From contig NZ_JAGGPK010000010.1 of the NCBI RefSeq assembly GCF_018613855.1, positions 62,001 through 126,000 of the forward strand: 64,000 nt of DNA. The letters are read 5' to 3'. The notes under the pieces were generated by a model. The model was not told the DNA's origin and did not search any database. It was given only the letters and a program-made list of their open reading frames with translations. The stretch is from Arthrobacter sp. ISL-30 (lineage in GTDB: Bacteria > Actinomycetota > Actinomycetes > Actinomycetales > Micrococcaceae). This document shows, piece after piece, positions 1-12,046 of the stretch; the stretch's first letter is position 1; the number at the start of each line of letters is the position of its first letter. The translations under genes and the position numbers were made by a program.

Positions 1-1
1 C

Positions 2-537
2 CCCGGCGACCCCGCCACCGCCGACGCGCAGGTAAAGCTGCTCAGGTCCGTCCTGGACGAGAAGATGCCCTACTTCGGCATCTGCTTCGGCAACCAGATC
101 CTGGGCCGGGCCCTCGGCTTTGGAACCTACAAGCTGAAGTACGGCCACCGGGGTATCAACCAGCCCGTCATGGACCGCCGCACCGGCAAGGTCGAGATCA
201 CCTCGCAGAACCACGGCTTCGCCGTCGACGCCCCGATGAACGGTGCCACCGTTGCCCCGGAGGAACGCTTCGGCCGCGTGGAGGTCAGCCACGTGAGCCT
301 GAACGACGACGTCGTAGAAGGCCTCGCCTGCCTGGACATCCCGGCGTTCTCGGTCCAGTACCACCCCGAGGCCGCAGCGGGCCCGCACGACGCCGCCTAC
401 CTGTTTGACCGGTTCATTGAACTAATGGAAGGCACCCGCGACGGCAGGACCGCCGGGCTCTCGAAGGAGCCTGTCGATGCCGTCCACAATCCGGCCGAAC
501 CGCAGAAAACTGACAACGAGACTGAGGACAAGAAGTA

Positions 538-538
<1 letters not shown>
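2..538 (+). CDS. carA: Carbamoyl-phosphate synthase small subunit, 3' part (partial)
   Basis: This is the C-terminal glutaminase part of CarA; the 5' end lies before the window and the frame is open from base 2. CarA hydrolyses glutamine and passes ammonia to CarB for carbamoyl phosphate, used for pyrimidines and arginine. The nucleophile loop [15 protein letters not shown] holds the catalytic Cys, and the [15 protein letters not shown] segment near residue 117 of the visible part holds the His/Glu of the class I GATase triad. Its TAA stop shares one base with the carB ATG (TAATG), so the two subunits are translationally coupled. The last 30 residues are a low-complexity polar tail. Confidence 0.97.
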
Positions 539-3856
<3,318 letters not shown>

Positions 3857-3864
<8 letters not shown>

Positions 3865-4750
3865 GCCAACGGCGTCTGAGCCATCTGCTCCGGGCATTTC
3901 GGAAGGACCGGCAGTCCGGGAACCGTTTGGTTCCCGGCTTGCCGCGGCCATGGCGTCGAAGGGTCCCCTCTGCGTGGGCATCGACCCGCATCCCGGCCTG
4001 CTGGCGGACTGGCGCCTGAACGACGACGTCGCCGGGCTGGAGCGGTTCTCACTCACCGTTGTTGAGGCGGTGGCCGACCTCGCTGCCGCGGTCAAGCCAC
4101 AGGTGGCACTCTACGAGCGCCATGGCTCGGCCGGAATGGCTGTCTTGGAACGCACCCTGGCCGCCGCCGCCGACGCAGGGGTCCTGACCATTGCCGACGC
4201 CAAGCGCGGCGACATCGGATCCACGATGGCGGCCTATGCGGACGCATGGCTGTGGGACGGCTCCTCCCTCGCCGCCGATTCCGTGACCCTCAGTCCTTAC
4301 CTGGGCTTCGAATCCCTGCGTCCGGCCCTTGACCTTGCTGCCGAAAACGGCCGGGGAGTGTTTGTCCTGGCCCTCACGTCGAATCCCGAAGGCCAGTCGG
4401 TCCAGCACGTCGGCGGAACGGATTCGGTGGCGCGCCGTATCGCGGCGGCCGCCGCCGTCGAGAATCAACGCTATGACGGAGCCATGGGTTCGGTGGGGCT
4501 CGTGGTGGGTGCAACCATTGGTTCGGCTTTACAGGACCTTGACATCGACCTGAACGCGGTCCGCGGGCCGGTGCTCGCGCCGGGCCTTGGGGCCCAAGGC
4601 GCTAACCCGGCTGACCTGCGCCGCACGTTTGGCGAGGCATATCCGCTGGTTCTTGGTACCTCGAGCCGAGGCATCCTCGCCGCCGGTCCCGACGCCGTTG
4701 CCCTGCGGTCGGCGACGAAAGAGACGCTGACCGGCCTGGTTGACAGCTGA
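3857..4750 (+). CDS. pyrF: Orotidine 5'-phosphate decarboxylase (type 2)
   Basis: PyrF decarboxylates OMP to UMP, the last step of de novo pyrimidine synthesis. At 297 aa it is the longer actinobacterial/mycobacterial type 2 form. The catalytic DxKxxD loop is seen as [15 protein letters not shown] with Lys116, and the phosphate-gripping end as [11 protein letters not shown] near the C-terminus. The start lies inside carB (8-bp overlap), which indicates coupled translation with carAB. pyrD, the preceding pathway step, sits far downstream in this window at 59.9 kb. The first 25 residues are a poorly conserved Pro/Ser-rich extension, so an internal start is possible. Confidence 0.97.
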
Positions 4751-4767
4751 GTCCGTCGGCTGATACG

Positions 4768-4811
4768 TCCCGAACATTGATTTCCGTCACTTCGTACAGG
4801 TAGGTTCGGGA
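4768..4811 (+). promoter_or_regulatory. Candidate mihF promoter within a dyad
   Basis: The 136-bp gap between pyrF and mihF holds a sigma-70-like promoter, TTGATT (4777-4782), an 18-bp spacer and TAGGTT (4801-4806). It is bracketed by an inverted repeat, TCCCGAAC (4768-4775) and GTTCGGGA (4804-4811), whose right arm overlaps the -10 box. The arms could be an operator or the stem of a weak hairpin with a 28-nt loop; no T-run follows. Assignment is by pattern only. Confidence 0.4.
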
Positions 4812-4886
4812 TCAGTCCAATCAGTCCGGTACGCGCCCAGGCAAGCATGCCCAGGCGGCCCGATCCGGCGGCAGGGGGATAGATCC

Positions 4887-5204
4887 GTGAGCCTAAAGGC
4901 CCTGACTCCAGAGGAACGCGCTGAAGCCCTTATCAAGGCAGCCAAGGCCCGGGCCATACGGGCAACTGCGAAGGAGCAGCTGAAGAGCGGCCAACTAAGC
5001 ATTGCCGACCTCCTGGAGCGGGCCCATGCGGAGGAAGCGATTGCCCGAATGCGTGTCGTGGAACTGCTGGAGGCATTGCCCGGCATCGGGCCGGTCCGCG
5101 CGGCGGCCATCATGGCCGACGTCGGGATAGCGGCCTCTCGCCGGGTCCGCGGCCTGGGAATTCACCAGGCCCGGGCGCTGGTAGATTTTATTGACGAAAA
5201 GTAA
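4887..5204 (+). CDS. mihF: Actinobacterial integration host factor (mIHF)
   Basis: This small basic protein (105 aa) matches actinobacterial integration host factor, a nucleoid-associated DNA-binding protein unrelated in sequence to E. coli IHF. The N-terminal helix is charged (LTPEERAEALIKAAKARAIRATAKEQL) and the core contains ALPGIGPVRAAAIMADVGI, a helix-two-turn-helix type DNA-binding segment typical of the family, followed by RRVRGLGIHQARALVDFI. The GTG start follows GGGGGAT. It sits directly upstream of gmk and rpoZ (30-bp gap to gmk), the standard actinobacterial order, and probably shares their transcript. Confidence 0.95.
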   Translation: MSLKALTPEERAEALIKAAKARAIRATAKEQLKSGQLSIADLLERAHAEEAIARMRVVELLEALPGIGPVRAAAIMADVGIAASRRVRGLGIHQARALVDFIDEK

Positions 5205-5234
5205 ACAGTTGTACGCACTTCCCCTAAGGAATAC

Positions 5235-5831
5235 GTGAGCACGAAACCGGGACTGACAGTCCTTGCAGGTCCCACCGCTGTGGGCAAGGGAACGGTATCC
5301 ACCTACATCAGGGACAACTATCCCGAAGTCTGGCTCTCCGTGTCGGCAACCACACGCCCGCCGCGCCCAGGGGAGGAGGACGGCGTCCACTACTTCTTCA
5401 AGTCCATCGACGAGTTCGACACCCTCATCGAACAGGGCGAGTTCCTGGAGTGGGCTGTAGTCCATGGACGCAACCGATACGGTACGCTGCGCAGCACTGT
5501 TGAAGCCGCCATTGAGGAGGGCCGCTCGGTGCTCCTCGAAATCGACCTCCAGGGGGCCAGGCAGGTGAAAGCGGCCGTTCCGGATGCGCAGTTCGTCTTC
5601 CTTGCCCCTCCCAGCTGGGAGGAAATGGTCCGTCGACTGGTGGGCCGAGGCACGGAAACCCCTGAGGAACAGCAGCGCAGGCTGGAAACCGCTAAACTGG
5701 AACTTGCCGCTGAACCGGAGTTTGACCATACAGTCATCAATGATGACGTCCAACGGGCAGCGGACGAGCTTGTTTCACTCATGGGGCTTACCCCGCACCA
5801 GCGCCAAGCGCCGGAAACGTCGGCCCGCTAG
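5235..5831 (+). CDS. gmk: Guanylate kinase
   Basis: Gmk phosphorylates GMP/dGMP to GDP with ATP in purine salvage. The P-loop is [10 protein letters not shown] (residues 11-20; GPSGVGKGT in most homologues), followed by [21 protein letters not shown], the GMP-binding stretch with conserved Arg/Tyr residues, and [13 protein letters not shown] of the core. Length 198 aa is normal. The GTG start is preceded by AAGGA. The stop TAG overlaps TAGAAT (5829-5834), which could act as a -10 box giving rpoZ an extra promoter. The gene lies in the mihF-gmk-rpoZ-coaBC-metK row. Confidence 0.98.
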   Translation: MSTKPGLTVLAGPTAVGKGTVSTYIRDNYPEVWLSVSATTRPPRPGEEDGVHYFFKSIDEFDTLIEQGEFLEWAVVHGRNRYGTLRSTVEAAIEEGRSVLLEIDLQGARQVKAAVPDAQFVFLAPPSWEEMVRRLVGRGTETPEEQQRRLETAKLELAAEPEFDHTVINDDVQRAADELVSLMGLTPHQRQAPETSAR

Positions 5832-5845
5832 AATTTGGAGATTTC

Positions 5846-6106
5846 GTGTCCACGAACCTTGAAGGCATCATCAACCCGCCGATCGACTCGCTGCTTGAGG
5901 CAGCCGATTCGAAGTACGGCCTGGTGATCTTCGGCGCCAAGCGTGCGCGCCAGATCAACGCCTACTACGCACAGCTGCACGAAGGCCTCTTCGAGTACGT
6001 TGGCCCCCTGGTAGACACCAAGCTGAACGAAAAGTCCCTGTCGATCGCCCTGCGCGAGATCAACGAGGGCCTGCTTGTTTCCACGCCGATTGAACCTGCA
6101 GAATAA
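5846..6106 (+). CDS. rpoZ: DNA-directed RNA polymerase omega subunit
   Basis: RpoZ (86 aa) wraps the beta' C-terminus and aids RNA polymerase assembly. The family core is visible as [33 protein letters not shown] (the ARQIN motif) and the [13 protein letters not shown] helix. GTG start with GGAG 8 bp upstream. Position between gmk and coaBC matches most actinobacteria. Confidence 0.98.
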   Translation: MSTNLEGIINPPIDSLLEAADSKYGLVIFGAKRARQINAYYAQLHEGLFEYVGPLVDTKLNEKSLSIALREINEGLLVSTPIEPAE

Positions 6107-6132
6107 GCAACCCGCCTGTTGACGGAGGTCAC

Positions 6133-7425
6133 GTGCGCATAGTGCTCGGAGTCGGGGGAGGGATCGCAGCCTACAAGGTTGCATCGCTCCTCCGGCTTTT
6201 TACTGAAGCCGGTCATAAAGTGACCGTCATCCCCACGGAGGCGGCCACCCGGTTTGTGGGCATAGCCACATGGGAGGCCCTGTCGGGTAACCCGGTGACC
6301 AACAACGTCTTCGACGACGTCGACAAAGTCAACCATGTGAGGCTTGGGCACGAAGCGGATCTTATCGTCGTAGCCCCCGCCACAGCGGACCTCCTGGCGA
6401 AGGCTGCCACCGGCCAGGCCAACGATCTGCTGACCAACACACTGCTGATGGCACACGGCCCGGTCCTCTTTGCTCCGGCTATGCACAGCGAAATGTGGCA
6501 GCACCCCGCAACATGCGCCAACGTCGAAACATTGAGGAGCCGTGGAGCCACGGTCCTTGAGCCGGCCGTCGGCCGGTTGACAGGAGCCGATTCCGGCCCA
6601 GGTCGACTCCCGGAACCGGAGGCGATCTTCGAGGCCGCGCTTGCCCTTGCGGATTTGGCCGAGGGCGTTGTGGACAGCAACGAAAGTATCACCGGTGTGG
6701 CCGATGTGTTGGCCGGCAACACCTCCTCCGAAACACCCCTGGCCGGCAGGATTGTGACCATTTCGGCTGGCGGCACGCGGGAAGCCCTCGACCCCGTCCG
6801 GTTCCTGGGCAACAGATCCTCAGGAAAGCAGGGGGCCGCGCTGGCTGCAGCGGCGCTCGAGGCCGGCGCCACCGTGAGGTTCCTTGCGGCGCATATGGAC
6901 GTCGAACCGCCTGCTGGAGTCGAGCTTGTGAGGGTTGAATCAGCCCTGGAACTTCGTGATGCCGCGCTGAAAGCGGCAGTCGATTCCGACGTCGTGATCA
7001 TGGCGGCGGCCGTGGCGGACTTCCGCCCGGCGCAAGTTTCGGACACCAAAATCAAAAAGCGCGACGGCGAGGACGCCCCGGTGGTTCACCTGGTCCGCAA
7101 TCCCGACATCCTGCATGAGCTCGTGGAAGTGCGGGACTCGGGCGGAGGCGGGCAGCTGATCGTCGGTTTTGCGGCCGAAACCGGCGACGACGACGGCGAC
7201 GTCCTCCAACATGCAATGGACAAGCTCCGGCGCAAGGGCTGCGACCTGCTCGTGGTGAACCATGTCGGCGTGGGCCGGGTGTTCGGACAGGAGGACAATT
7301 CCGTGGTCATCCTGTCCCAGCGCGGCGATACGCCGCAGCCGGCAACCGGCTCTAAGGCCGATGTTGCCGCCGCAGTCATCGAGCGCGTGGCTGCCGAACT
7401 GAATCGTGTGTCTCCTGCCACCTGA
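6133..7425 (+). CDS. coaBC: Bifunctional phosphopantothenoylcysteine decarboxylase / phosphopantothenate-cysteine ligase
   Basis: CoaBC carries two consecutive steps of coenzyme A synthesis. The N-terminal flavoprotein CoaC domain (about 1-180) shows VGGGIAAYKVASLLR, ANDLLTNTLL and the PAMHSEMWQHPA active-site clamp region. The C-terminal CoaB domain (about 190-430) shows ITISAGGTREALDPVRFLGNRSSGKQG, AAVADFRP and KIKK, the CTP-binding and dimer motifs. Length 430 aa is slightly above the usual 400-420 owing to a linker near 180-200 (LADLAEGVVDSNESITGVADVLAG). GTG start preceded by GGAGG. It follows rpoZ by 26 bp, so is probably co-transcribed. Confidence 0.97.
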   Translation: MRIVLGVGGGIAAYKVASLLRLFTEAGHKVTVIPTEAATRFVGIATWEALSGNPVTNNVFDDVDKVNHVRLGHEADLIVVAPATADLLAKAATGQANDLLTNTLLMAHGPVLFAPAMHSEMWQHPATCANVETLRSRGATVLEPAVGRLTGADSGPGRLPEPEAIFEAALALADLAEGVVDSNESITGVADVLAGNTSSETPLAGRIVTISAGGTREALDPVRFLGNRSSGKQGAALAAAALEAGATVRFLAAHMDVEPPAGVELVRVESALELRDAALKAAVDSDVVIMAAAVADFRPAQVSDTKIKKRDGEDAPVVHLVRNPDILHELVEVRDSGGGGQLIVGFAAETGDDDGDVLQHAMDKLRRKGCDLLVVNHVGVGRVFGQEDNSVVILSQRGDTPQPATGSKADVAAAVIERVAAELNRVSPAT

Positions 7426-7441
7426 GTTTCCCCTTCCGCCT

Positions 7442-7498
7442 GACCGGCAAACGCAATCGTTTCCTTAGCAGAGGGACATATGCCGCCAGTTGCCGGTC
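7442..7498 (+). promoter_or_regulatory. Inverted repeat and leaderless-type promoter before metK
   Basis: The 95-bp gap between coaBC and metK has perfect 9-bp arms, GACCGGCAA (7442-7450) and TTGCCGGTC (7490-7498), 39 bp apart. TAAGGT (7509-7514) ends 6 bp before the metK GTG, with no Shine-Dalgarno sequence between, which suggests a leaderless metK mRNA. I could not fit a SAM riboswitch here. The arms may be operator half-sites or a long-loop stem. Confidence 0.35.
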
Positions 7499-7520
7499 CA
7501 CCAACCAGTAAGGTAGTCGA

Positions 7521-8753
7521 GTGACTTTACCGCTGCACCATGCTGAAGCCCCCGGGGCCCATTCAAAGCTCCGGCTCTTTACCTCAGAGTCGGTAACCGA
7601 AGGGCATCCCGACAAGATCTGCGACCAGATCAGCGATGCGATCCTCGACGCCCTCCTTGCCGAAGACCCCGAATCGCGTGTTGCCGTGGAAACCATGGCC
7701 ACCACCGGCCTGGTCCATGTTGCAGGCGAAGTCACCACCGATGCCTATGTGGAGATCCCGCAGATCGTCCGCGAAACCATCCTCGGCATCGGCTATGATT
7801 CTTCGGCCAACGGATTCGACGGCGCCCGTTGTGGAGTGTCGGTCTCCATCGGCCAGCAGTCCAATGACATCGCCGGCGGCGTCTTCAACTCCCTCGAGGC
7901 CCGCGAAGGCCGCCAGGAAGACGACTACGACCTCCAGGGCGCCGGAGACCAGGGCATCATGTTCGGTTACGCCAGCGATGAAACGGCGTCGTACATGCCT
8001 ACTCCCATCTGGCTGGCCCACAGGCTGTCCGAGCGCCTTACCGAGGTGCGCAAGAGCGGCGAGCTGGCCTACCTCCGCCCCGACGGAAAGACCCAGGTAA
8101 CGGTGGGCTATGACGGGGATCGCCCCGTCTCCGTCGAAACGGTCGTCATTTCAAGCCAGCACGCCGAAGGCACGCTCCTGGAACAACTCCGGGCCGACCT
8201 CGCAAGCCACGTGATCGATCCCGTCCTCGCCGCATCGAACCTGGACATCTCCCGCACGAGGAACATCCTCAATCCAGCCGGCGCCTTTGTCATCGGCGGA
8301 CCGGTAGGCGATGCGGGCCTGACGGGCCGCAAGATTATTGTTGACACCTACGGCGGCTTCTCCCGCCACGGGGGCGGCGCGTTCTCCGGCAAGGACCCGT
8401 CCAAGGTGGACCGTTCGGCGGCCTATGCCATGCGCTGGGTGGCCAAGAATGTGGTGGCGGCAGGACTGGCCAAGCGTGCGGAGATCCAGATCGCCTACGC
8501 CATTGGCCAGGCACGTCCCGTCGGCACTTACGTTGAGACGTTCGGTACCGAAACAGTGGACCCGGCCAGGATCAGCGACGCCATCTCGGAGATTTTCGAT
8601 CTCCGTCCCCGCGCCATCATCGACGCCCTGGACCTGAAGCGGCCCATCTACACCAAGACGGCGGCACACGGACACTTCGGCCGCGACGAGCCCGACTTCA
8701 CCTGGGAGCGTCTGGACCGGGTGGATGAGCTGAAGGAATTCTTCAACGCCTAG
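7521..8753 (+). CDS. metK: S-adenosylmethionine synthetase
   Basis: MetK joins methionine and ATP to make SAM, releasing phosphate and pyrophosphate. Signature motifs are present in order: [20 protein letters not shown] at the N-terminus (Mg/ATP site), [20 protein letters not shown] and the P-loop-like [19 protein letters not shown]. Length 410 aa is typical of actinobacteria. GTG start; a -10-like TAAGGT lies 6 bp upstream, so translation is probably leaderless. Next gene priA starts 19 bp after the stop. Confidence 0.98.
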   Translation: MTLPLHHAEAPGAHSKLRLFTSESVTEGHPDKICDQISDAILDALLAEDPESRVAVETMATTGLVHVAGEVTTDAYVEIPQIVRETILGIGYDSSANGFDGARCGVSVSIGQQSNDIAGGVFNSLEAREGRQEDDYDLQGAGDQGIMFGYASDETASYMPTPIWLAHRLSERLTEVRKSGELAYLRPDGKTQVTVGYDGDRPVSVETVVISSQHAEGTLLEQLRADLASHVIDPVLAASNLDISRTRNILNPAGAFVIGGPVGDAGLTGRKIIVDTYGGFSRHGGGAFSGKDPSKVDRSAAYAMRWVAKNVVAAGLAKRAEIQIAYAIGQARPVGTYVETFGTETVDPARISDAISEIFDLRPRAIIDALDLKRPIYTKTAAHGHFGRDEPDFTWERLDRVDELKEFFNA

Positions 8754-8772
8754 GCTTCCCGACCACGTTCCC

Positions 8773-10947
8773 ATGGCTGCCATGGACCCTGCCGTTCAGC
8801 CTTCGCTGCTCCAGGGATTTCCGGCGCCTGCCCAAGGCCGTTCCGGACCCAGGCTTGCAGCCGTCAACCCCGTGGCCTCTGTGGTGGTGGAGTCGCCGCT
8901 GCCCCATTTGGACCGGCCCTTCGACTACAGCGTTCCCGCGGATCTTGCAGAAACCGCTCTTCCGGGAGCTCGCGTCAAAGTCCGCTTCAACGGGCAGGAG
9001 CTTGGCGGCTTCATCCTTGAGCGGCTGCCTGAATCCACGGGCGACCACGCACTTGCCCCGCTGTACAAAGTGGTGTCTCCGGTACAGGTCCTCAGTCCCG
9101 GGGTGCTCGAGCTGTCCCGTCGGGTCGCGGCCCGGTACGCGGGAACGCTGAGCGATGTCCTTAGGGCGGCAGTCCCGCCGCGGGTAGCCCGGCTGGAGAA
9201 GGAGTTTCTCGCCAAGGACGCCCCCACGGATACTCCCAAGGACGCCCCCACGGATACTCCCAAGGACGCCCCTACGGACGCTCCCGAGACAAACCCTGGC
9301 GCCTTCTCATCCTGGGACAGTCTCACCAATGGCCGCTCCTACCTTCAGCACCTGTCCTCGGGAGGATCGCCCCGCGCCGCTCTGACGGCCCTCCGGGGCT
9401 ATGGACCGGAGGGGTGGCCTGCCCTGATCGCCACAGCGGTGGCGGCGGTGCGCGCTTCAGGCCGCGGCGCCGTCGTCGTCGTCCCGGACTACCGCGACCT
9501 GGACCGCATGGAAAAGGCCCTCACCGATGTGCTTCCGGAGTCCGACGTCGCCCGGCTCACCGCAGAGGACGGACCGACCCCGCGGTACCGGAGCTTCCTG
9601 CGGCTGCTGGAGGGAACGGCAAGGGTCGCTGTCGGCACCCGTTCGGCAGCCTTTGCCCCTGTTGTGGACCTCGGACTTGTTGCCTGCTGGGATGACGGGG
9701 ATGACCTGCATATCGACCAGAGGGCCCCCTACGTCCATAGCCGCGAAGTGCTCCTCCTCCGCGCCGAGCAGGATGGTGCCGCTTGCCTCCTGGCCGGTCA
9801 CAGCCGAAGCACTGAGGTTCAGCGGCTCGTGGAGAGCGGTTGGGCCGTGCCGGTGGTGGCAGAACGTCCCACCGTCCGTTCCAGGGTGCCGAGGGTCGTC
9901 AACACGGCGGACTCCTTTGAACAGGAACGCGATCCCTTGGCGCGCATGGCGAGGCTGCCCGGGGCGGCATGGCGCGCTGCCCAGGAAGGCCTGGAACGCG
10001 GCCCCGTCCTGGTCCAGGTTGCCCGTGCCGGCTACGCTCCGTCATTGGTGTGCGAAAACTGCCGCGAGGCCGCCCGCTGCAACCACTGCCAGGGGCCGCT
10101 GGCTGTCTCCGGACCGAACTCCTCCAATCTGAACCCCTCCAACCTGAAGCCCGCATCGATTCCGCAGTGCAGGTGGTGCTCCACGCCGGCACCCGAATGG
10201 CGCTGCAGCCACTGTGGGGCAGGTCGGCTGCGCCGGGGCGCGGCGGGCGTGCTCCGCACAGCAGAGGAGCTGGGAAGGGCCTTCCCCGGCAGGACAGTTG
10301 TGACGTCCTCAGGTGACCACGTTAAGGCCGCCGTGAGCGACGCCAAAGCCCTCGTTGTGGCAACGGTTGGTGCGGAACCCGTGGCCGACGGCGGTTACGC
10401 AGCGGCCCTGCTGCTGGACGGCAACTCGCTGCTCCGCCGGGAGAACCTGCGGGCGGGCGAGGACACCGTCCGCCGGTGGTTCAATGCGGCCGCCCTCGTG
10501 CGCCCGGCCCCGGAAGGAGGCCTGGTGGTGGTTACCGCCGACGATCAGCCCGCCACCGGCGCGCTGGTCCGCTGGGACACCCCGGGCTTCGCCGCGCGGG
10601 AACTGGCCCTTCGGCAGGAACTACAGCTGCCCCCCGCAGTGCGGATCGCCTCAATCACCGGCCACAGGGCCGACGTTGAGCACTTCACCGCAGCCCTCGC
10701 CGGCCTTGGCCTTCGCTCCGTCGGACCAGCCCCCATGATGCAGTCATTTGCCGCAAAACCAGGCGGAGGAGGCGATCCCGGGACTGCCGCTTCCGGCGGC
10801 GGGACGGAAAGCCGCACCCTTCTGTTCATCCCGTACGCCCGTGCGGCCGAAGCCACACGCACCATGCGCGCCGTCAAGGCCGCGACCGCCGCGAGGCGGA
10901 CGGCAGGGCCAGTGCAACTGCGGCTCGACGGCGTCGACGTCCTTTAG
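8773..10947 (+). CDS. priA: PriA-like primosomal protein with degenerate helicase motifs
   Basis: A 724-aa PriA homologue, the protein that reloads the replisome at stalled forks. The N-terminal DNA-binding domain (LDRPFDYSVP, ARVKVRFNGQELGGFI) and the double zinc-binding cluster (Cys427 on: CENCREAARCNHC, then CRWCSTP and CSHCG) are intact. The Walker A site expected near residue 215 (GSGKT in E. coli) is replaced by YGPEGWPALIA, and the DEEH box is WDDGDD, so ATP hydrolysis is unlikely. Loss of helicase motifs is known for actinobacterial PriA, so this is not a mutation here. Residues 148-171 are a Pro/Asp/Thr repeat in a linker. No clear RBS marks the ATG; a later start is possible. Confidence 0.9.
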   Translation: MAAMDPAVQPSLLQGFPAPAQGRSGPRLAAVNPVASVVVESPLPHLDRPFDYSVPADLAETALPGARVKVRFNGQELGGFILERLPESTGDHALAPLYKVVSPVQVLSPGVLELSRRVAARYAGTLSDVLRAAVPPRVARLEKEFLAKDAPTDTPKDAPTDTPKDAPTDAPETNPGAFSSWDSLTNGRSYLQHLSSGGSPRAALTALRGYGPEGWPALIATAVAAVRASGRGAVVVVPDYRDLDRMEKALTDVLPESDVARLTAEDGPTPRYRSFLRLLEGTARVAVGTRSAAFAPVVDLGLVACWDDGDDLHIDQRAPYVHSREVLLLRAEQDGAACLLAGHSRSTEVQRLVESGWAVPVVAERPTVRSRVPRVVNTADSFEQERDPLARMARLPGAAWRAAQEGLERGPVLVQVARAGYAPSLVCENCREAARCNHCQGPLAVSGPNSSNLNPSNLKPASIPQCRWCSTPAPEWRCSHCGAGRLRRGAAGVLRTAEELGRAFPGRTVVTSSGDHVKAAVSDAKALVVATVGAEPVADGGYAAALLLDGNSLLRRENLRAGEDTVRRWFNAAALVRPAPEGGLVVVTADDQPATGALVRWDTPGFAARELALRQELQLPPAVRIASITGHRADVEHFTAALAGLGLRSVGPAPMMQSFAAKPGGGGDPGTAASGGGTESRTLLFIPYARAAEATRTMRAVKAATAARRTAGPVQLRLDGVDVL
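9214..9285 (+). repeat. 24-bp in-frame tandem repeat in priA linker
   Basis: Three copies of a 24-bp unit (9214-9237, 9238-9261, 9262-9285). The first two are identical, the third differs at three positions. They encode KDAPTDTP, KDAPTDTP and KDAPTDAP between the N-terminal DNA-binding region and the central domain of PriA. Being a multiple of three, copy-number change keeps the frame. Confidence 0.9.
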
Positions 10948-10963
10948 GTTGTCGACGTCCTCA

Positions 10964-12046
10964 TCAGCGCCGTCGGCTGCGAAGTGCGACGGCTTCTTCG
11001 GCCGCGGCGAGAAGCTGGGCCGCAGAATGCTCCCAACTGAATTCCGCTGCGCGCTCCACGGAACGGCGCGAGCATGCTGCCCAATGGGCAGGGTCATCGA
11101 GGGCGGTGACGGCCGCGGCGAACTCGGCAGGCGAGTCAGGATCGACGAAACTCGCGGCGTCGGCACCCACTTCGCGGAAGATCGGTATGTCGCTGGCAAT
11201 AACGGGAGTCCCCAGGGCCATAGCCTCCACGAGGGGCAGGCCGTAACCCTCGGCTCGTGAAAGGCTGACGAGGGCGGTCGCGCGGTTGAGCAGGGCCTCA
11301 TATTCCACATCCGTGACGCCGTTGTGGAACTCCACCTTGGCCCCGGCCGGCACCATCGCCTCCAGCTCAACCCTGCGCGCCGGCGAGATTCGGCTGAGCA
11401 GGTGCAGGGTATAGCCGTCTAGCGAAGCCATGCCGCGGATCATGGTTTCCACGTTCTTGTACTCCATGAAGGAGCCCATGTAGACGAGCGTCCTGTCCGC
11501 CCCGGCCTCGGGATCCCGCGGCAGTTGTCCTGGCTGCGGCGCGTTTCCCACGATCCGGACAGGCCGCCTGGTAAGGCGATACTTCGCAATCAGTGCTTTG
11601 GTGGTATGGCTGATGGTCGCCACGACATCGGCCCTGTCCAGCAGCATTCGCTGTGGCCAGTAGGCCTTGTGATAGAGCCTCCACAAGAGGCGGACCGGCG
11701 CCGGCAGGAAGCCCGGCGGGGCGGTGTGCTCGTAGTAGATGAGGTCATGCAGGGTCAGGATCAGTGCGTAGTTGCGGCCCCAGGTGCCCATCGTTTGCAT
11801 GGGAGAGACCACTACGTCAGGCCTGAGCTTGTTCACCTTGCGCGCCACGAACAGCTCCAGCGGCGACAACGGACTGCTGATCAGCTCGTAGGGAACATCC
11901 GGAAGCAGCGCGAGCTGCTTCCGGTCCGAGACGAGCATGGTTACGTCGGCAATTTTGGCGGTGGCTGCTATCAGGCTCGCCCCATAGCGGCTGATCCCAT
12001 CGTGGTGGTCCGTCTTGGTGAAGCGGGCATCGATGACAATTTTCAC
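10964..12046 (-). CDS. GT4-type glycosyltransferase
   Basis: A 360-aa GT-B fold glycosyltransferase (GT4-like) that should transfer a sugar from a nucleotide donor; acceptor unknown. The donor-binding half is clear: RTLVYMGSFMEYKNVETMIRGM near 190-210 and LSRAEGYGLPLVEAMALGTPVIASD near 265-290, with the EX7E-type glutamates. The N-terminal half shows DGISRYGASLIAA and VVSPMQTMGTWGRNYALILTLHDL. There is no signal peptide or membrane segment. The ATG overlaps the stop of the upstream alpha/beta hydrolase by 4 bp (ATGA), so the two are coupled and may act on the same glycoconjugate, which is inference. It is convergent with priA, 16 bp apart. Confidence 0.85.
   Translation of the reverse strand: MKIVIDARFTKTDHHDGISRYGASLIAATAKIADVTMLVSDRKQLALLPDVPYELISSPLSPLELFVARKVNKLRPDVVVSPMQTMGTWGRNYALILTLHDLIYYEHTAPPGFLPAPVRLLWRLYHKAYWPQRMLLDRADVVATISHTTKALIAKYRLTRRPVRIVGNAPQPGQLPRDPEAGADRTLVYMGSFMEYKNVETMIRGMASLDGYTLHLLSRISPARRVELEAMVPAGAKVEFHNGVTDVEYEALLNRATALVSLSRAEGYGLPLVEAMALGTPVIASDIPIFREVGADAASFVDPDSPAEFAAAVTALDDPAHWAACSRRSVERAAEFSWEHSAAQLLAAAEEAVALRSRRR

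Noticed and set aside
7426..7520. SAM riboswitch before metK
   Set aside because: Too short and without the conserved SAM-I/IV core; only an inverted repeat is seen.
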